Counted from the stretch's first letter, positions 18,024-26,877 are shown. The stretch is DNA of 43,064 nt from a virus (IMGVR_UViG_3300033153_002893:1-43064), one strand, 5' to 3'. The notes: generated by a model from the letters alone, not told the origin. Made by a program: numbers and translations.

Positions 18024-18341
18024 TTAACCTCCTGCGTCGTCGAATGATTCAATATGAATTTGGCAGATAGGACAAAACAATTTAAAATATTTATCCGATC
18101 TACAGAAATACCTCATAGGCGTCTGACAAGTTGGGCAATGTTGAATAGTCTCAGCATTGGTTGACCATCTACCAACCCACGGGTCTTTTTTATTAATACT
18201 TATTTCACATTTAAAACAGCATAGAAATTTTTCTATCTTCTTAGTTTTTCTATTTCTCTGTCTTACTTTTTTAAACTTCCCATCACATAGCGGGCAGTTT
18301 GGGTTAGTCCGCCCTGCCATTATTATATTATGCGCTGCCAT
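18024..18341 (-). CDS. Four-CxxC zinc-ribbon-like protein (105 aa)
   Basis: ATG 18341 is preferred to a TTG at 18356 because GGAGGAAATT precedes it. Four cysteine pairs are visible (CPLC, CFKC, CPTC, CPIC), consistent with two zinc ribbons, with a basic linker (RQRNRKTKKIEK). Such small proteins may bind nucleic acid or RNA polymerase, but no specific role is known. It lies in a cluster of Cys-rich proteins just after the DNA polymerase. Confidence 0.72.
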   Translation of the reverse strand: MAAHNIIMAGRTNPNCPLCDGKFKKVRQRNRKTKKIEKFLCCFKCEISINKKDPWVGRWSTNAETIQHCPTCQTPMRYFCRSDKYFKLFCPICQIHIESFDDAGG

Positions 18342-18520
18342 AATTTCCTCCACCAATCAGGTTTAAAATCTTCACACTCTCCGTGAAGATTCTTTTTATT
18401 TTTATGAATAGCTGATTCTGTTACTCCAATAAAAATACTAGGGTATTCGCAATAAGAATTCCTCCAACCCCACCAAGTATTCCCATTATATTTACACTTA
18501 TTACAGAAAACTTTTCTCAT
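18323..18520 (-). CDS. Small Cys/Trp-rich hypothetical protein (65 aa)
   Basis: Contains CNKCKYNG, a later YCEYP and GECEDFKPDWW. The spacing (CxxC, then C and C) resembles small metal-binding phage proteins with a C-terminal CxxFxP motif. The end is Trp/Arg-rich. It overlaps the start of the next gene by 19 bases. Function unknown. Confidence 0.6.
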   Translation of the reverse strand: MRKVFCNKCKYNGNTWWGWRNSYCEYPSIFIGVTESAIHKNKKNLHGECEDFKPDWWRKLWQRII

Positions 18521-18523
18521 TTT

Positions 18524-18907
18524 TCATTCTCCCCTACACCACGTCTCATGGTTTTTAATATCTTTAATCTCGTTAGTAGAAAATTCACATCCGTATTTAC
18601 AATTGTATTTCTTTTTTAGCTTATTACTTTTTTCTTTCATAGGTCTTAATTGTGCCGACCTGGAGATTTTAACTTTCTCAACAGACGTGGCTACAATCAT
18701 GCTATTTATCGCAAAGGCAGATAACATTCTGGTTAAGCGATCTGGGGCAGATGCAGTCCACCTAACCTCAGTATACTTCAGTTGTCTATGGCATACACTA
18801 CAACTTATTCTAAAGCTGTGAAGATATTCAGGTCGTGTCTCAATCAATAAGGATGTTTCTTTACAAATAGGGCATAAAGGTAAGGGCATAGGGTTAGTTG
18901 TTCTCAT
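18524..18907 (-). CDS. Double zinc-ribbon-like protein downstream of DNA polymerase (127 aa)
   Basis: The N-terminal part has CPIC and CSVC about 20 residues apart, a treble-clef or ribbon-like zinc site. The C-terminal end has CKYGC followed by H and C (NHETWC), a C2HC finger-like arrangement. The middle is a helical basic segment. The ATG overlaps the polymerase stop (ATGA), so the two are translated together. A polymerase accessory or DNA-binding role is plausible from context only. Confidence 0.68.
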   Translation of the reverse strand: MRTTNPMPLPLCPICKETSLLIETRPEYLHSFRISCSVCHRQLKYTEVRWTASAPDRLTRMLSAFAINSMIVATSVEKVKISRSAQLRPMKEKSNKLKKKYNCKYGCEFSTNEIKDIKNHETWCRGE

Positions 18908-20937
18908 TTTTTATACCTCTTTCCTTTCCAGCCTTCAGTAGCTAAAGGCAACCCTTTAGCCCAAACTGGTAATTCACACATCACCCTACCAACATAACTA
19001 GGTATAGCTTTATGAACCTCTATCACTATTTCATCATGCACTGTTAAAACTATTTCAAATCCTTGATTATCTAATCGAAGCATAGCTTCAGCTAGAATAT
19101 CTCTAGCAATCCCTTGGACTAGATTCTCTACAATCTTCCCACCCCAGGTACCAGTTCGTAAATAGCTGTTGGTTGTGCTATCAACAGACATATAACTGAT
19201 CTGTTTTTGCATAGTACCCCAACGGTTTTCCTCCCATTTAAGATCAGGATAATGGTAAGCTATATGTCTACCAGATGGTAAAATAGCTAATAAGAAATTA
19301 CCATCTAAACCCCATTTAATACCATCACAGATAACAATCTTTTTAGTTTCTAGTGCTTCTATTACTGCTTTCTCTTGACGCTTCCATAAAGCTGGTACAG
19401 TAGCATAAGTATCTCGATAAGCTTTGACTGCTCGTTTAGCTAGAGCATCGCTTACGTCCATGTTATAACCATTACAAGTCATAGCAAATTTACCTGCTCC
19501 CATACCATAACCACAACCTAAGATGGCTTGTTTACCTAACTGCCTTTCTTTAGAGTGGGTTTCTTTTGAATATCCTGATCCTCCATAAATAACTTCAGCC
19601 ATACGTGAGTATAAATCTTCATCATTACGAAACTGAGATAGCCCTAATTTATCACCAGAGAGCCAGAATAAGACTCTTGTCTCAATAGCATTATAATCTA
19701 CCGCTATTAATTTATGGTCTGGTTTAGCCACTAAACAGCTTCTTATGGTAGAGCTAAGAGTACCCATTACATTACTATATAACATTTCTAATAACTCTAG
19801 ATCTCCTGTCCTGACAATTTCAGCGGCTTGATCTGTATCTTTTATAATACCTCTAGGTAAATTTTGAACCTGAACCAACTTACCTGTCCATCTCCCCGTA
19901 CTAGCCCCATGATATAATAACGTGTCACGGATACGAGAATCTTTAGGATCGGCGGACTTTAACATAGTCTCATATTTTTTGGTGGATGATTTACTTAACT
20001 GTTGCCTAATCCTTAAAACTTCTTTTACTGCATCAGATATAAAATGAGTATCAGATAATAATTTATCGACTGTAGCTTTTTGAAGATCCTCGACTACTAC
20101 ACCTTGGGATCTAAGCCAATATTTTACTCTCTCAGTTCTAGTTACTCTGTCGACATATCCGTTAGTTAGTTGGCTAAGTCGGGCATTAAGTATATCTGTG
20201 TATCTAGCTATGATAGCTAGCGCGGACTTAACTAGAACTAGATCAACTTGTACACCTCTCATATTTATTTTCTGGTCTAGTAACCAGAGTTTTCTTTCTA
20301 CATGATTTAAGTTTGGTAAAGCTCGATCAATTTCTCGCTCTACTCTCACGTCGTCTATACAATATTTATATAACTTTTCAAAATCTTCTGGGTTCTCATG
20401 CCAGATGGCGGGGTTATGTTTAGTTGGTTTTCTTGGTTTAGCTAATTTCATCATTATGCGTTTACCTTCTAGGTCTTTCTCAATAGGAAGTCTTAAAGCT
20501 TTAGCCGCTCTATCTAACGCCCTTGGTACACCAAAGGCAGAGGCCTTAGCCATTGAACATACCCAATGCTCAGGTGTAGTAGGTGGGAAACCTAAAATGG
20601 GAGTTAAAATATTATTCCAGATTGACTGCTCAAAGAAAGCATTATGTGCTACTAAAATAGTATCTTTCAAAAAAGGGTCATTACCATATAATAGTCGAGC
20701 TTTTATTCTGAAATTCTCAACAAGATCTTCTTCGTGGTCGGCGCATCCTCCCCAGATAAAATGTTGAGCGGCTAATATTTCTTCCCATGTAATTATCTCT
20801 ACTTCCCCTTCATCAATAGCAAACGCTATACACAAAATCTCAGTGCTTGGATCTTTTGAATAAACCCAAGCACCTGATTTCCAGATATCACATTTCGATC
20901 TAGTTTCAAAATCAATATGTACTTTCCGTTTTTTCAT
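18904..20937 (-). CDS. Family A DNA polymerase with 3'-5' exonuclease (677 aa)
   Basis: Replicative DNA polymerase. The exonuclease domain has Asp9/Glu11 (HIDFETRS), the second motif near 97-103 (VAHNAFFE) and the third near 191-196 (YCIDDV). The polymerase domain shows GRWTGKLVQVQNLPRG (348-363), motif A with Asp414 (IAVDYNAIETR), motif B around 466-478 (RQLGKQAILGCGYG) and motif C with His634-Asp635-Glu636 (LTVHDEIVIEV). All key residues appear intact. The gene follows the DUF2815 and DUF2800 genes, a module found in several phages lacking a T7-type polymerase. Confidence 0.97.
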   Translation of the reverse strand: MKKRKVHIDFETRSKCDIWKSGAWVYSKDPSTEILCIAFAIDEGEVEIITWEEILAAQHFIWGGCADHEEDLVENFRIKARLLYGNDPFLKDTILVAHNAFFEQSIWNNILTPILGFPPTTPEHWVCSMAKASAFGVPRALDRAAKALRLPIEKDLEGKRIMMKLAKPRKPTKHNPAIWHENPEDFEKLYKYCIDDVRVEREIDRALPNLNHVERKLWLLDQKINMRGVQVDLVLVKSALAIIARYTDILNARLSQLTNGYVDRVTRTERVKYWLRSQGVVVEDLQKATVDKLLSDTHFISDAVKEVLRIRQQLSKSSTKKYETMLKSADPKDSRIRDTLLYHGASTGRWTGKLVQVQNLPRGIIKDTDQAAEIVRTGDLELLEMLYSNVMGTLSSTIRSCLVAKPDHKLIAVDYNAIETRVLFWLSGDKLGLSQFRNDEDLYSRMAEVIYGGSGYSKETHSKERQLGKQAILGCGYGMGAGKFAMTCNGYNMDVSDALAKRAVKAYRDTYATVPALWKRQEKAVIEALETKKIVICDGIKWGLDGNFLLAILPSGRHIAYHYPDLKWEENRWGTMQKQISYMSVDSTTNSYLRTGTWGGKIVENLVQGIARDILAEAMLRLDNQGFEIVLTVHDEIVIEVHKAIPSYVGRVMCELPVWAKGLPLATEGWKGKRYKK

Positions 20938-20944
20938 ACCTAGC

Positions 20945-21496
20945 CTATATATCTAATGGATTTAATAAACTAGGATTACTTGTGGCAGGTATACTGGTCT
21001 CAATAGCCTCAAAATCATTTTCAGCTGAAGTTCTACCAGTTAAACTTTCTCCATCATCCATCTTCATTACATTATGAAGAGCAAAAGCTACACCTTTATT
21101 TCCAGCAGTATCATAAGCATACGCCTTGATGGTGGCTATAGCATAACAACCGGCATAGAACTCATTAGGGTCTATGATCTTTTCTTTACGTTCATTGATT
21201 AAACCCGGTCTACTAGACTCCTGACTAGAAGCTGATGCATAAATCGCATCTTCATACCCCTCGTATTCTTTCTCATTACCATCTCTAAATGGGCTTCTTA
21301 AACCCTTTGGTGGCTTATCCCCCCACTTCTCCTGTTTAGCTTGATTGACAATATCAATAAGCTTAGATAGATCAGTGTCTTTTGGGAATAACATTACTAC
21401 AGAAAATTTCTTTGCTGTTTTCTGCATATTAAAAGCAGGTTCCATTACGTGTGGAAAACTTACTCTAAATTTTGGTGTTACTATTTTTTCTGTCAT
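20945..21496 (-). CDS. DUF2815 ssDNA-binding protein (183 aa)
   Basis: The opening KFRVSFPHVMEPAF, the FSVVMLFPKDTDLS strand and GLRSPFRDGNEKEYEGYE fit the DUF2815 family, OB-fold ssDNA-binding proteins of phage replication modules. The acidic C-terminal end (NDFEAIETSIPATSNPSLLNPLDI) resembles the partner-binding tail of other SSBs. It lies directly before the polymerase gene (7-base gap) and after the DUF2800 nuclease. Confidence 0.88.
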   Translation of the reverse strand: MTEKIVTPKFRVSFPHVMEPAFNMQKTAKKFSVVMLFPKDTDLSKLIDIVNQAKQEKWGDKPPKGLRSPFRDGNEKEYEGYEDAIYASASSQESSRPGLINERKEKIIDPNEFYAGCYAIATIKAYAYDTAGNKGVAFALHNVMKMDDGESLTGRTSAENDFEAIETSIPATSNPSLLNPLDI

Positions 21497-21508
21497 TTTT
21501 ATTTCTCC

Positions 21509-22654
21509 TTATATTTCGTTAAAATCATCTTGTATATTTCCAGTAATTACTTCAGGTCTTTTATCTGAAACATGAGCTACTGTTACCCCAGCTTCAGGTT
21601 TAAAAATAAATGGTGCTACATCTTTTTTACCAACTAGTTTCTCAAGCTGAGCCGGTGATTTAATTTTTGGTTTAACATATAATTCATCTTGTAAAGGTTT
21701 ACCAAAAACTCTAACTACATCATCTTCATTAATCCATTTACGATTGGATCTTTTCTTAACTAATTTATAGCCATCTACTTTTTGGCCATGTTCAAGTTGA
21801 TCTAGTAAATAGGCATCTATCTTACTGAACCAATCTAATACCATGCTCTTTTTCTCGTAAGCTTTTAATATCTGAACCATTGGTACTTGGTCAATAGCTA
21901 CAGGCACACCCGCAAAATCAGAGACTAATACTTCTTCAGCATTTTTCTTTAGTGCGGGACATATAGCCCCAGCATCACAGAATTTACACCACTTACCAGC
22001 TTTCACTATTGCCTTTGGTTTTTTAGTTTCAGCTATTCTTTTTATTAATTCCTGTTTAAATTCTTCTAGCATTTCAGCAGTAATCACCCATCTACGAACA
22101 CAGCCATCTTCATGGTTAGCTCGAGGTTGGACAATCACTAGTTCTACTTCTGAGAAATCAGAAGTCATAGCCGCACCTAGTGCATAAAATAATAATTGCT
22201 TATTACCTAGGACGTTTACTGGTACACCAGCGCCATGCTTATAATCGTACACATATAATTTTTTAAATGGTACTTCTAATAAACAATCGTTAGTCCCAAA
22301 TGCATCAGGGTCTACGTCAGTTAAAGCAAACTTAGCTTCGACTCTTAATGCTTTTCTATCCAAACCATGTTCAGCTAGATCGGCGTCGATAGTGTCTAGG
22401 TATAACTGAACTGCTTCAGCCATCCCACTAGTTACTTTTACTTCTAGGTCTTGCTCTTCTATGATCTCACCAATATAATCAAATGGATCATGCTCTTTTA
22501 AGAGGCATTGTTCACCTACCCAATGCGCTACCGTACCTTCGATAGCATACTTAGACGACTGACGTCTTTCAGGAAGCGTTGCTAATAATGCAACACTCCC
22601 TGGACAGTTCCACCATCTCGCGCATGAACTAGCACCTATTCGGCTATGCTTCAT
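21509..22654 (-). CDS. DUF2800 Cas4/RecB-like Fe-S nuclease (381 aa)
   Basis: A PD-(D/E)XK exonuclease candidate. Residues 106-139 contain EAKF, GTNDCLL and YDYKHG, the acidic and Lys positions of the Cas4/RecB nuclease core. Cys11 or Cys17 (SCARWWNCPGS) plus Cys223, Cys226 and Cys232 (KWCKFCDAGAICP) would bind a 4Fe-4S cluster as in Cas4. It probably produces single strands for recombination with the DUF2815 protein. The start overlaps the end of the previous gene by 11 bases. Confidence 0.86.
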   Translation of the reverse strand: MKHSRIGASSCARWWNCPGSVALLATLPERRQSSKYAIEGTVAHWVGEQCLLKEHDPFDYIGEIIEEQDLEVKVTSGMAEAVQLYLDTIDADLAEHGLDRKALRVEAKFALTDVDPDAFGTNDCLLEVPFKKLYVYDYKHGAGVPVNVLGNKQLLFYALGAAMTSDFSEVELVIVQPRANHEDGCVRRWVITAEMLEEFKQELIKRIAETKKPKAIVKAGKWCKFCDAGAICPALKKNAEEVLVSDFAGVPVAIDQVPMVQILKAYEKKSMVLDWFSKIDAYLLDQLEHGQKVDGYKLVKKRSNRKWINEDDVVRVFGKPLQDELYVKPKIKSPAQLEKLVGKKDVAPFIFKPEAGVTVAHVSDKRPEVITGNIQDDFNEI

Positions 22655-23054
22655 ATTTTAGTATCTCCATAGCTACCTCTTTTACGAAGTTATCATAGTG
22701 CTTTTCATCTAACTCAGCTACTTTTCCAGCGCCGTATTTCTGAAGAATTTTTTGTACTTCAGCTTTTGCATCCTTGCCTGTTGGTGTTACTACTTTGACT
22801 AGATCAAAAGCTTTATCTCTAACGTCGTCTTGCGAAAGCTTTTTTACTGGATCGGCTTCACATTGCATTGGCGGCGTAGTTAATGGAGCAGTTTCTGTTA
22901 AAGCCGGTGGCGTAGTCGCAGTAGTCTTTTTAGCTCGACTAGCCCTTTTCTTTGGGGGTGGTGACTCCATATCTAGTACCGGCTTCATAGTTAAAGCCTC
23001 TGTTAAAACCCCCATAGCTAACGTTAATTTTTCAATCTTATCTTCTAAACTCAT
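22644..23054 (-). CDS. Hypothetical protein with Pro/Lys-rich linker (136 aa)
   Basis: A short N-terminal coiled-coil-like segment (LEDKIEKLTLAMGVLTEAL) is followed by a disordered Pro/Lys/Ala/Thr linker and a C-terminal helical domain (about residues 72-135). Multimerisation through the first helix and binding through the last domain is plausible. The C-terminal part resembles small domains found beside DUF2800/DUF2815 proteins in other phages, but I cannot name it. Its ribosome site matches those of the two genes before it. Confidence 0.62.
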   Translation of the reverse strand: MSLEDKIEKLTLAMGVLTEALTMKPVLDMESPPPKKRASRAKKTTATTPPALTETAPLTTPPMQCEADPVKKLSQDDVRDKAFDLVKVVTPTGKDAKAEVQKILQKYGAGKVAELDEKHYDNFVKEVAMEILKYEA

Positions 23055-23069
23055 TTTACTTTTCTCCTT

Positions 23070-23360
23070 TTAATTTAAAAATCTATTATTATTTCTTTCA
23101 TCAACACAAACATGCACCCCTGGAACAAAAGTCAATGCTTCTGCTACTGCATAACTACCATCTGGGTTCCTTTGCTGGGTGGTTACTTGAACAACACAAC
23201 CAGTACCCACATCCATAGCTTTAGTTGACTTCATCCAACCTTGCTCTTTAGATGAGGCTTTACTAATTAATTGAAAGATGTCTCCATCACCAAAAACCAC
23301 TAGGTCTTTGATATTGGCTTTTGCTCCTCTTACCTCTGTAATCCCTAAATCTTTTTCCAT
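23070..23360 (-). CDS. Conserved-type phage hypothetical protein (96 aa)
   Basis: Contains GWMKSTKAMDVGTGCVVQVTTQQRN and a C-terminal FVPGVHVCVDERNN, a pattern I have seen in small phage proteins of replication modules. It is likely a compact beta protein without membrane segments. No biochemical role is known. The start has a GGAGAAGAGTAAA leader that is nearly identical in the adjoining genes. Confidence 0.62.
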   Translation of the reverse strand: MEKDLGITEVRGAKANIKDLVVFGDGDIFQLISKASSKEQGWMKSTKAMDVGTGCVVQVTTQQRNPDGSYAVAEALTFVPGVHVCVDERNNNRFLN

Positions 23361-23361
23361 T

Positions 23362-23631
23362 TTACTCTTCTCCTTTCTCTTGAACTATAACTTCTTCATA
23401 AGTCATTTCAAATATATCCGGTTTACATGGGTAAAACTCACCTTTCACACCTTTGATGATATAATCTCCATAGTCTGCTGTCATTTGACCTTCCAAGGTA
23501 TCTATTAAACATCCTGAGTCAGTTTGTTGACCTCCACACCAATCAGCAACCTTTTCAGCTTCTAACCCATTTCTACTATAAATTTCTGCTTCAATTACTA
23601 CTGGTTTTTTCTTATATCTTTTACCTATCAT
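23362..23631 (-). CDS. Small conserved phage protein, YKKKPVVIEA type (89 aa)
   Basis: The N-terminus YKKKPVVIEAEIY and the centre GDYIIKGVKGEFYPCKPDIFEMTYE are the recognisable pattern of a small protein common in phages of many hosts, usually annotated hypothetical. Function is unknown. It sits next to the nucleotide-modification-like gene and is followed after one base by the 96-aa gene. Confidence 0.72.
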   Translation of the reverse strand: MIGKRYKKKPVVIEAEIYSRNGLEAEKVADWCGGQQTDSGCLIDTLEGQMTADYGDYIIKGVKGEFYPCKPDIFEMTYEEVIVQEKGEE

Positions 23632-23632
23632 T

Positions 23633-23983
23633 TTACTTTTCTCCTTCTATTTTTTGTATAAACATTCCTTCCAATAGGATTGCGTAGTTAATTAAATCAC
23701 CTATTTTTTCGTCGACTAGAGCTTTATTAATACAATCTGGATTCTCCACCATATCAAAGACAGATACAATATGTTTGAGCCACATACCTCGAAGAGCCTT
23801 TTCTGGTGTGGTATGATCCATTCTTGCGGCTACATTAAAATTATGAAACCTATCACCTCCTTGTGCATATTCTTTTTCTTTATAAGCTAGTACAGCTTTT
23901 ATTTTTTCACATCTCTCTACAACTACAGTACTAAACGTAGTTTTTTTATTTTGTTCTTCTAGCTCCATACCTAAATTACCCAT
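23633..23983 (-). CDS. DUF1599-like / nucleotide modification associated domain 1-like protein (116 aa)
   Basis: The core AQGGDRFHNFNVAARMDHTTPEKALRGMWLKHIVSVFDMV and the end EKIGDLINYAILLEGMF fit the small all-helical DUF1599 (Nmad1-type) proteins, which are widespread in phages and are related to MazG-like folds. These are suspected to act on nucleotides or in base modification, without firm proof. The ATG follows AAAGGAGG. The gene overlaps the previous one by 8 bases. Confidence 0.7.
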   Translation of the reverse strand: MGNLGMELEEQNKKTTFSTVVVERCEKIKAVLAYKEKEYAQGGDRFHNFNVAARMDHTTPEKALRGMWLKHIVSVFDMVENPDCINKALVDEKIGDLINYAILLEGMFIQKIEGEK

Positions 23984-24212
23984 TCTTTCCTCCTTTAAAT
24001 AAGCTGTCCATTGCTTTCATAGCTTCCCCTATTCCTCCTGATTTCACCAGATCGTGAATAAAATCTGGCAGGTCTGGTCTTAAATCACCACACCAATCTT
24101 TTTTAGGGTCAACAATAGGAAAGCCTCCGCCTACTGGTGCGCTACGTCTACAGATATAATCATCTAAAAATAGACAATCTTTACATTTTAAATCCCCGTC
24201 TTTCATTTTCAT
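23976..24212 (-). CDS. Small Cys-containing hypothetical protein (78 aa)
   Basis: The N-terminal half has CKDCLFLDDYICRR and a downstream PKKDWCGDLRPD, a four-Cys pattern that may bind a metal ion. The C-terminal part is a Gly-rich helical tail. No specific family could be assigned. It shares short overlaps with both neighbours (4 and 8 bases), so it is part of a tightly coupled run. Confidence 0.6.
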   Translation of the reverse strand: MKMKDGDLKCKDCLFLDDYICRRSAPVGGGFPIVDPKKDWCGDLRPDLPDFIHDLVKSGGIGEAMKAMDSLFKGGKNG

Positions 24213-24604
24213 ACTGTTTCCCCTCCTAATTCTTTAAGACCTTGGACTATATGTAAAGCTAGCGACATAAGATCATCTAGCTTTTCTTTAATATTTCTCC
24301 CACTTAATGCCCCTTCTAGGGCGTCACACCCTGAACATGATCCATAACCAATTTTCACAAACCAATATCTATCGGGTTGGTAACCTTCTTCTGGAATTAG
24401 ATATAAGAGAGTCCCTTGGTAGTCCCCATCATTGATCTCTGTTATGTGCCTATCATCCATCTCATTATCAACATCTGAAAATTCAATAACCTTCTGCATA
24501 AGACACGCATAATCAATAGACTCACCTGTCTCAACTAGTTTTTTAAACAACTCTCTTAACTCTATTTTATTCTGTATAAACTGATCTACAAATTTTTGAA
24601 TCAT
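24209..24604 (-). CDS. Hypothetical acidic protein (131 aa)
   Basis: Contains TLLYLIPEEGYQPDRYWFVKIGYGSCSGCDALEG, a motif (YGSCSGCD) I recall from small phage proteins of unknown role. The N-terminus is helical. The start overlaps the SNF2 helicase stop (4 bases) and the end overlaps the next gene, so it belongs to the helicase operon. No enzymatic residues can be assigned. Confidence 0.63.
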   Translation of the reverse strand: MIQKFVDQFIQNKIELRELFKKLVETGESIDYACLMQKVIEFSDVDNEMDDRHITEINDGDYQGTLLYLIPEEGYQPDRYWFVKIGYGSCSGCDALEGALSGRNIKEKLDDLMSLALHIVQGLKELGGETV

Positions 24605-25893
24605 ACCCCTAACCTCCGTATTAGTTTTGTTTTTTTAATTAACGTTCTTACCATTACTTCTTCTATAGTTCCTTCTGCAACTAGAAAATCAACTTGCACC
24701 CCCTTTGAGTTCTGCCCGATTCTATGTAAACGATCCACCGCTTGATCCATTTCTCCTGGCGACCAACTAACCTCTGCAAACATAACATGGCTACAAACTT
24801 TTTGTAGTCCATCTATGCCTGTACCTGCGGCTTTTATATTTCCTATAAATAATTGAATATCAGAATTAATAAATTTTTCTAATGCTTCTTGTTTAGCATT
24901 AGCAGTCATACCACCAACTAGAACAACCGAAGAAGAAAATTCCTGTTGGAGTTTCTGGACAATTACTTTATGATGGGCAAAGATAACCAGTTTTCTACAG
25001 CCATTATTCAATACGTCATGTGCGTATTGAATTACTTCAGGTAGTTTAGCTTCAGCTGTTAATCGCCTAATACTAGCTAGTTGACCTAGGTTTCCACCCT
25101 CTTCAGATGCTTCTAGATCCTGTTCCAAATCTAGAACCCTATTTATAGCTGGTGTTATTGGTAGAAAAATTGTTTTGAAAATTTTATCAGGTAATTCAGA
25201 AAGAACTTCTTTTTTTAATCTACGTAAATAAAATGGTTTTATTCGATTAGCTAGCTCGTCTACATTAGATGCGCCTCTATCATTCCAAGCAAAACCATCA
25301 TAGTATCCGGCGCAAAAATAAGTAGAAAATTTAGTATAAGTATTATGTGGCTCAATTAAAGTACCGGCTAGTGTTTGGATAACTGGATATAATTCGATTG
25401 GTCTATTTAATACCGGGGTTCCAGTTAATAGCCATTTGAAATAAGAATTGCGGATGATACCTGTTTTACCGAGTACGGCATGTGTTCTTTTGCTCGATCT
25501 CGACTTTAAGTAGTGAGCTTCGTCGCAAATAACTACATGCCATTCTCTACGTAATTGTTTCTGAATTTCTGGATAGATCACTAAGTCATAATTGATTATT
25601 ACAACTTTTTTATTTGGAATAATTGCCTTACGTCCGTTAACTATATATATATTATCTTTTTGAAAGTAATTTGAGGTATCAAGGGAACCCCAGTATACTA
25701 ACTCTTTTTTCCAATTTAGTTTAACGGACGCCGGGCAAATGATTAAAATTTTATTTGCTAAAACTTCTATTGAGGCTATGATTGCTTGAACTGTTTTACC
25801 TAGCCCCATGTCGTCAGCTAAGAGAGCGTGCTTTCTTTTGGTTAAAAAAGAAACACCTTCTTTCTGAAAAGGGTATAAACTCTCCGTTGCCAT
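24601..25893 (-). CDS. SNF2-type DEAH helicase/translocase (430 aa)
   Basis: A superfamily 2 ATPase of compact phage length. Walker A is at residues 27-34 (DDMGLGKT), DEAH at 124-127, motif III at WLLTGTPV, and the C-terminal lobe has GTGIDGLQ and QAVDRLHRIGQ. These motifs define the SNF2 subgroup. In phages such proteins accompany family A polymerases and probably act in replication or recombination. All essential motifs appear present. The ATG follows GAGGACACGAAATT. Confidence 0.93.
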   Translation of the reverse strand: MATESLYPFQKEGVSFLTKRKHALLADDMGLGKTVQAIIASIEVLANKILIICPASVKLNWKKELVYWGSLDTSNYFQKDNIYIVNGRKAIIPNKKVVIINYDLVIYPEIQKQLRREWHVVICDEAHYLKSRSSKRTHAVLGKTGIIRNSYFKWLLTGTPVLNRPIELYPVIQTLAGTLIEPHNTYTKFSTYFCAGYYDGFAWNDRGASNVDELANRIKPFYLRRLKKEVLSELPDKIFKTIFLPITPAINRVLDLEQDLEASEEGGNLGQLASIRRLTAEAKLPEVIQYAHDVLNNGCRKLVIFAHHKVIVQKLQQEFSSSVVLVGGMTANAKQEALEKFINSDIQLFIGNIKAAGTGIDGLQKVCSHVMFAEVSWSPGEMDQAVDRLHRIGQNSKGVQVDFLVAEGTIEEVMVRTLIKKTKLIRRLGV

Positions 25894-25954
25894 AATTTCG
25901 TGTCCTCGTGTATACGTGTTATTAATTAATTATTACAGTATCTTAAATTTCTTA

Positions 25955-26692
25955 TCAAGCTTTATATTCAACAATATTAGAATGGCCAATTATTTCTCCA
26001 TTTTTTAATCTCAGTGTAAAAAAATACTTGATTGAATCTTTAGTTGGGAAGATACCTTTATTAAATTCATACTCGAACCCGTTACTAAAATTATGAGAAT
26101 TACAGTTACCCCTATCTACTGTACCATCTCTAAATATAGCGACAGGTACAAAAATCTCTCTGCCTTTTAGCCAATTTGCAAAAACTGAAAAACCAAAAGC
26201 AAATGGGTCTACTCCTTCACCTATATACATATCAGCCTTATTATTAAAACTTTGAAGAATATGAATAGATTTGAACCACCTAGATCTATCCTTTGAACCA
26301 TTGAAACCAGACCAATTTGCGTTTCTAACAATTTCTAGTTCTTGTGCTATTACTTGCTCTTCTGAAATAATAGGTACAGTCATTGAACCCTTAATTTGAA
26401 CGGAAGAAACTTCAACTAATTCATCTTCTACATCTAACTCAGATTCGTAAACCTCTAACATTTCAACTTTTTCTTCAATCTGCTTTTCTACTTCTTCAAT
26501 TTCTATATCTCCATACTTTTTTAAATAAAGACTAAACATATTTGGGAACTTACTTTTAAATTTCTCTAATATTCTTGTCCCTATTTTAATAATCATTGGT
26601 AAAAACAATTTTATAAGAATAGTCTCTTTTGTATTTAAAAAAGGGTCTACTAAGTTTAAGATGTCATCTGTTTTTATGTCTTTAATTTTCAT
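25955..26692 (-). CDS. Hypothetical protein with membrane-proximal helix and acidic coiled coil (245 aa)
   Basis: No family recognised. Residues of about 23-41 (TILIKLFLPMIIKIGTRIL) form a moderately hydrophobic helix. Residues 60-95 are an acidic coiled coil (IEEVEKQIEEKVEMLEVYE). A beta-rich domain runs from about 125 to the end. The ATG overlaps the stop of a 62-aa two-helix membrane protein (ATGA), so the two may function together at the membrane. This is the only long gene of the replication block with no recognisable domain. Confidence 0.62.
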   Translation of the reverse strand: MKIKDIKTDDILNLVDPFLNTKETILIKLFLPMIIKIGTRILEKFKSKFPNMFSLYLKKYGDIEIEEVEKQIEEKVEMLEVYESELDVEDELVEVSSVQIKGSMTVPIISEEQVIAQELEIVRNANWSGFNGSKDRSRWFKSIHILQSFNNKADMYIGEGVDPFAFGFSVFANWLKGREIFVPVAIFRDGTVDRGNCNSHNFSNGFEYEFNKGIFPTKDSIKYFFTLRLKNGEIIGHSNIVEYKA

Positions 26693-26877
26693 TTTCTTCT
26701 CCTATTTAAACGGTTTTTTTCTCGTTTTAAATGACATAGCCTATTTTCAACTTCACATATTATTACCAACAAGATTATTATAGCTACACTTGGGTACAGG
26801 TAGTCCATATAAGCTATACAATGGATACCAATTACTATTGTTGTTAATACTAAAATTCCATATAAAATTATTTTCAT
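26689..26877 (-). CDS. Small membrane protein with two transmembrane segments (62 aa)
   Basis: Residues of about 2-22 and 28-46 are hydrophobic helices separated by a short MDYLYP turn. The end is strongly basic (HLKREKNRLNRRRK), predicting both ends in the cytoplasm with a basic tail inside. The size and topology fit holins and toxin-like small membrane proteins, but its position in the early replication block argues against a late lysis role. It is coupled to the 245-aa gene. Confidence 0.65.
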   Translation of the reverse strand: MKIILYGILVLTTIVIGIHCIAYMDYLYPSVAIIILLVIICEVENRLCHLKREKNRLNRRRK

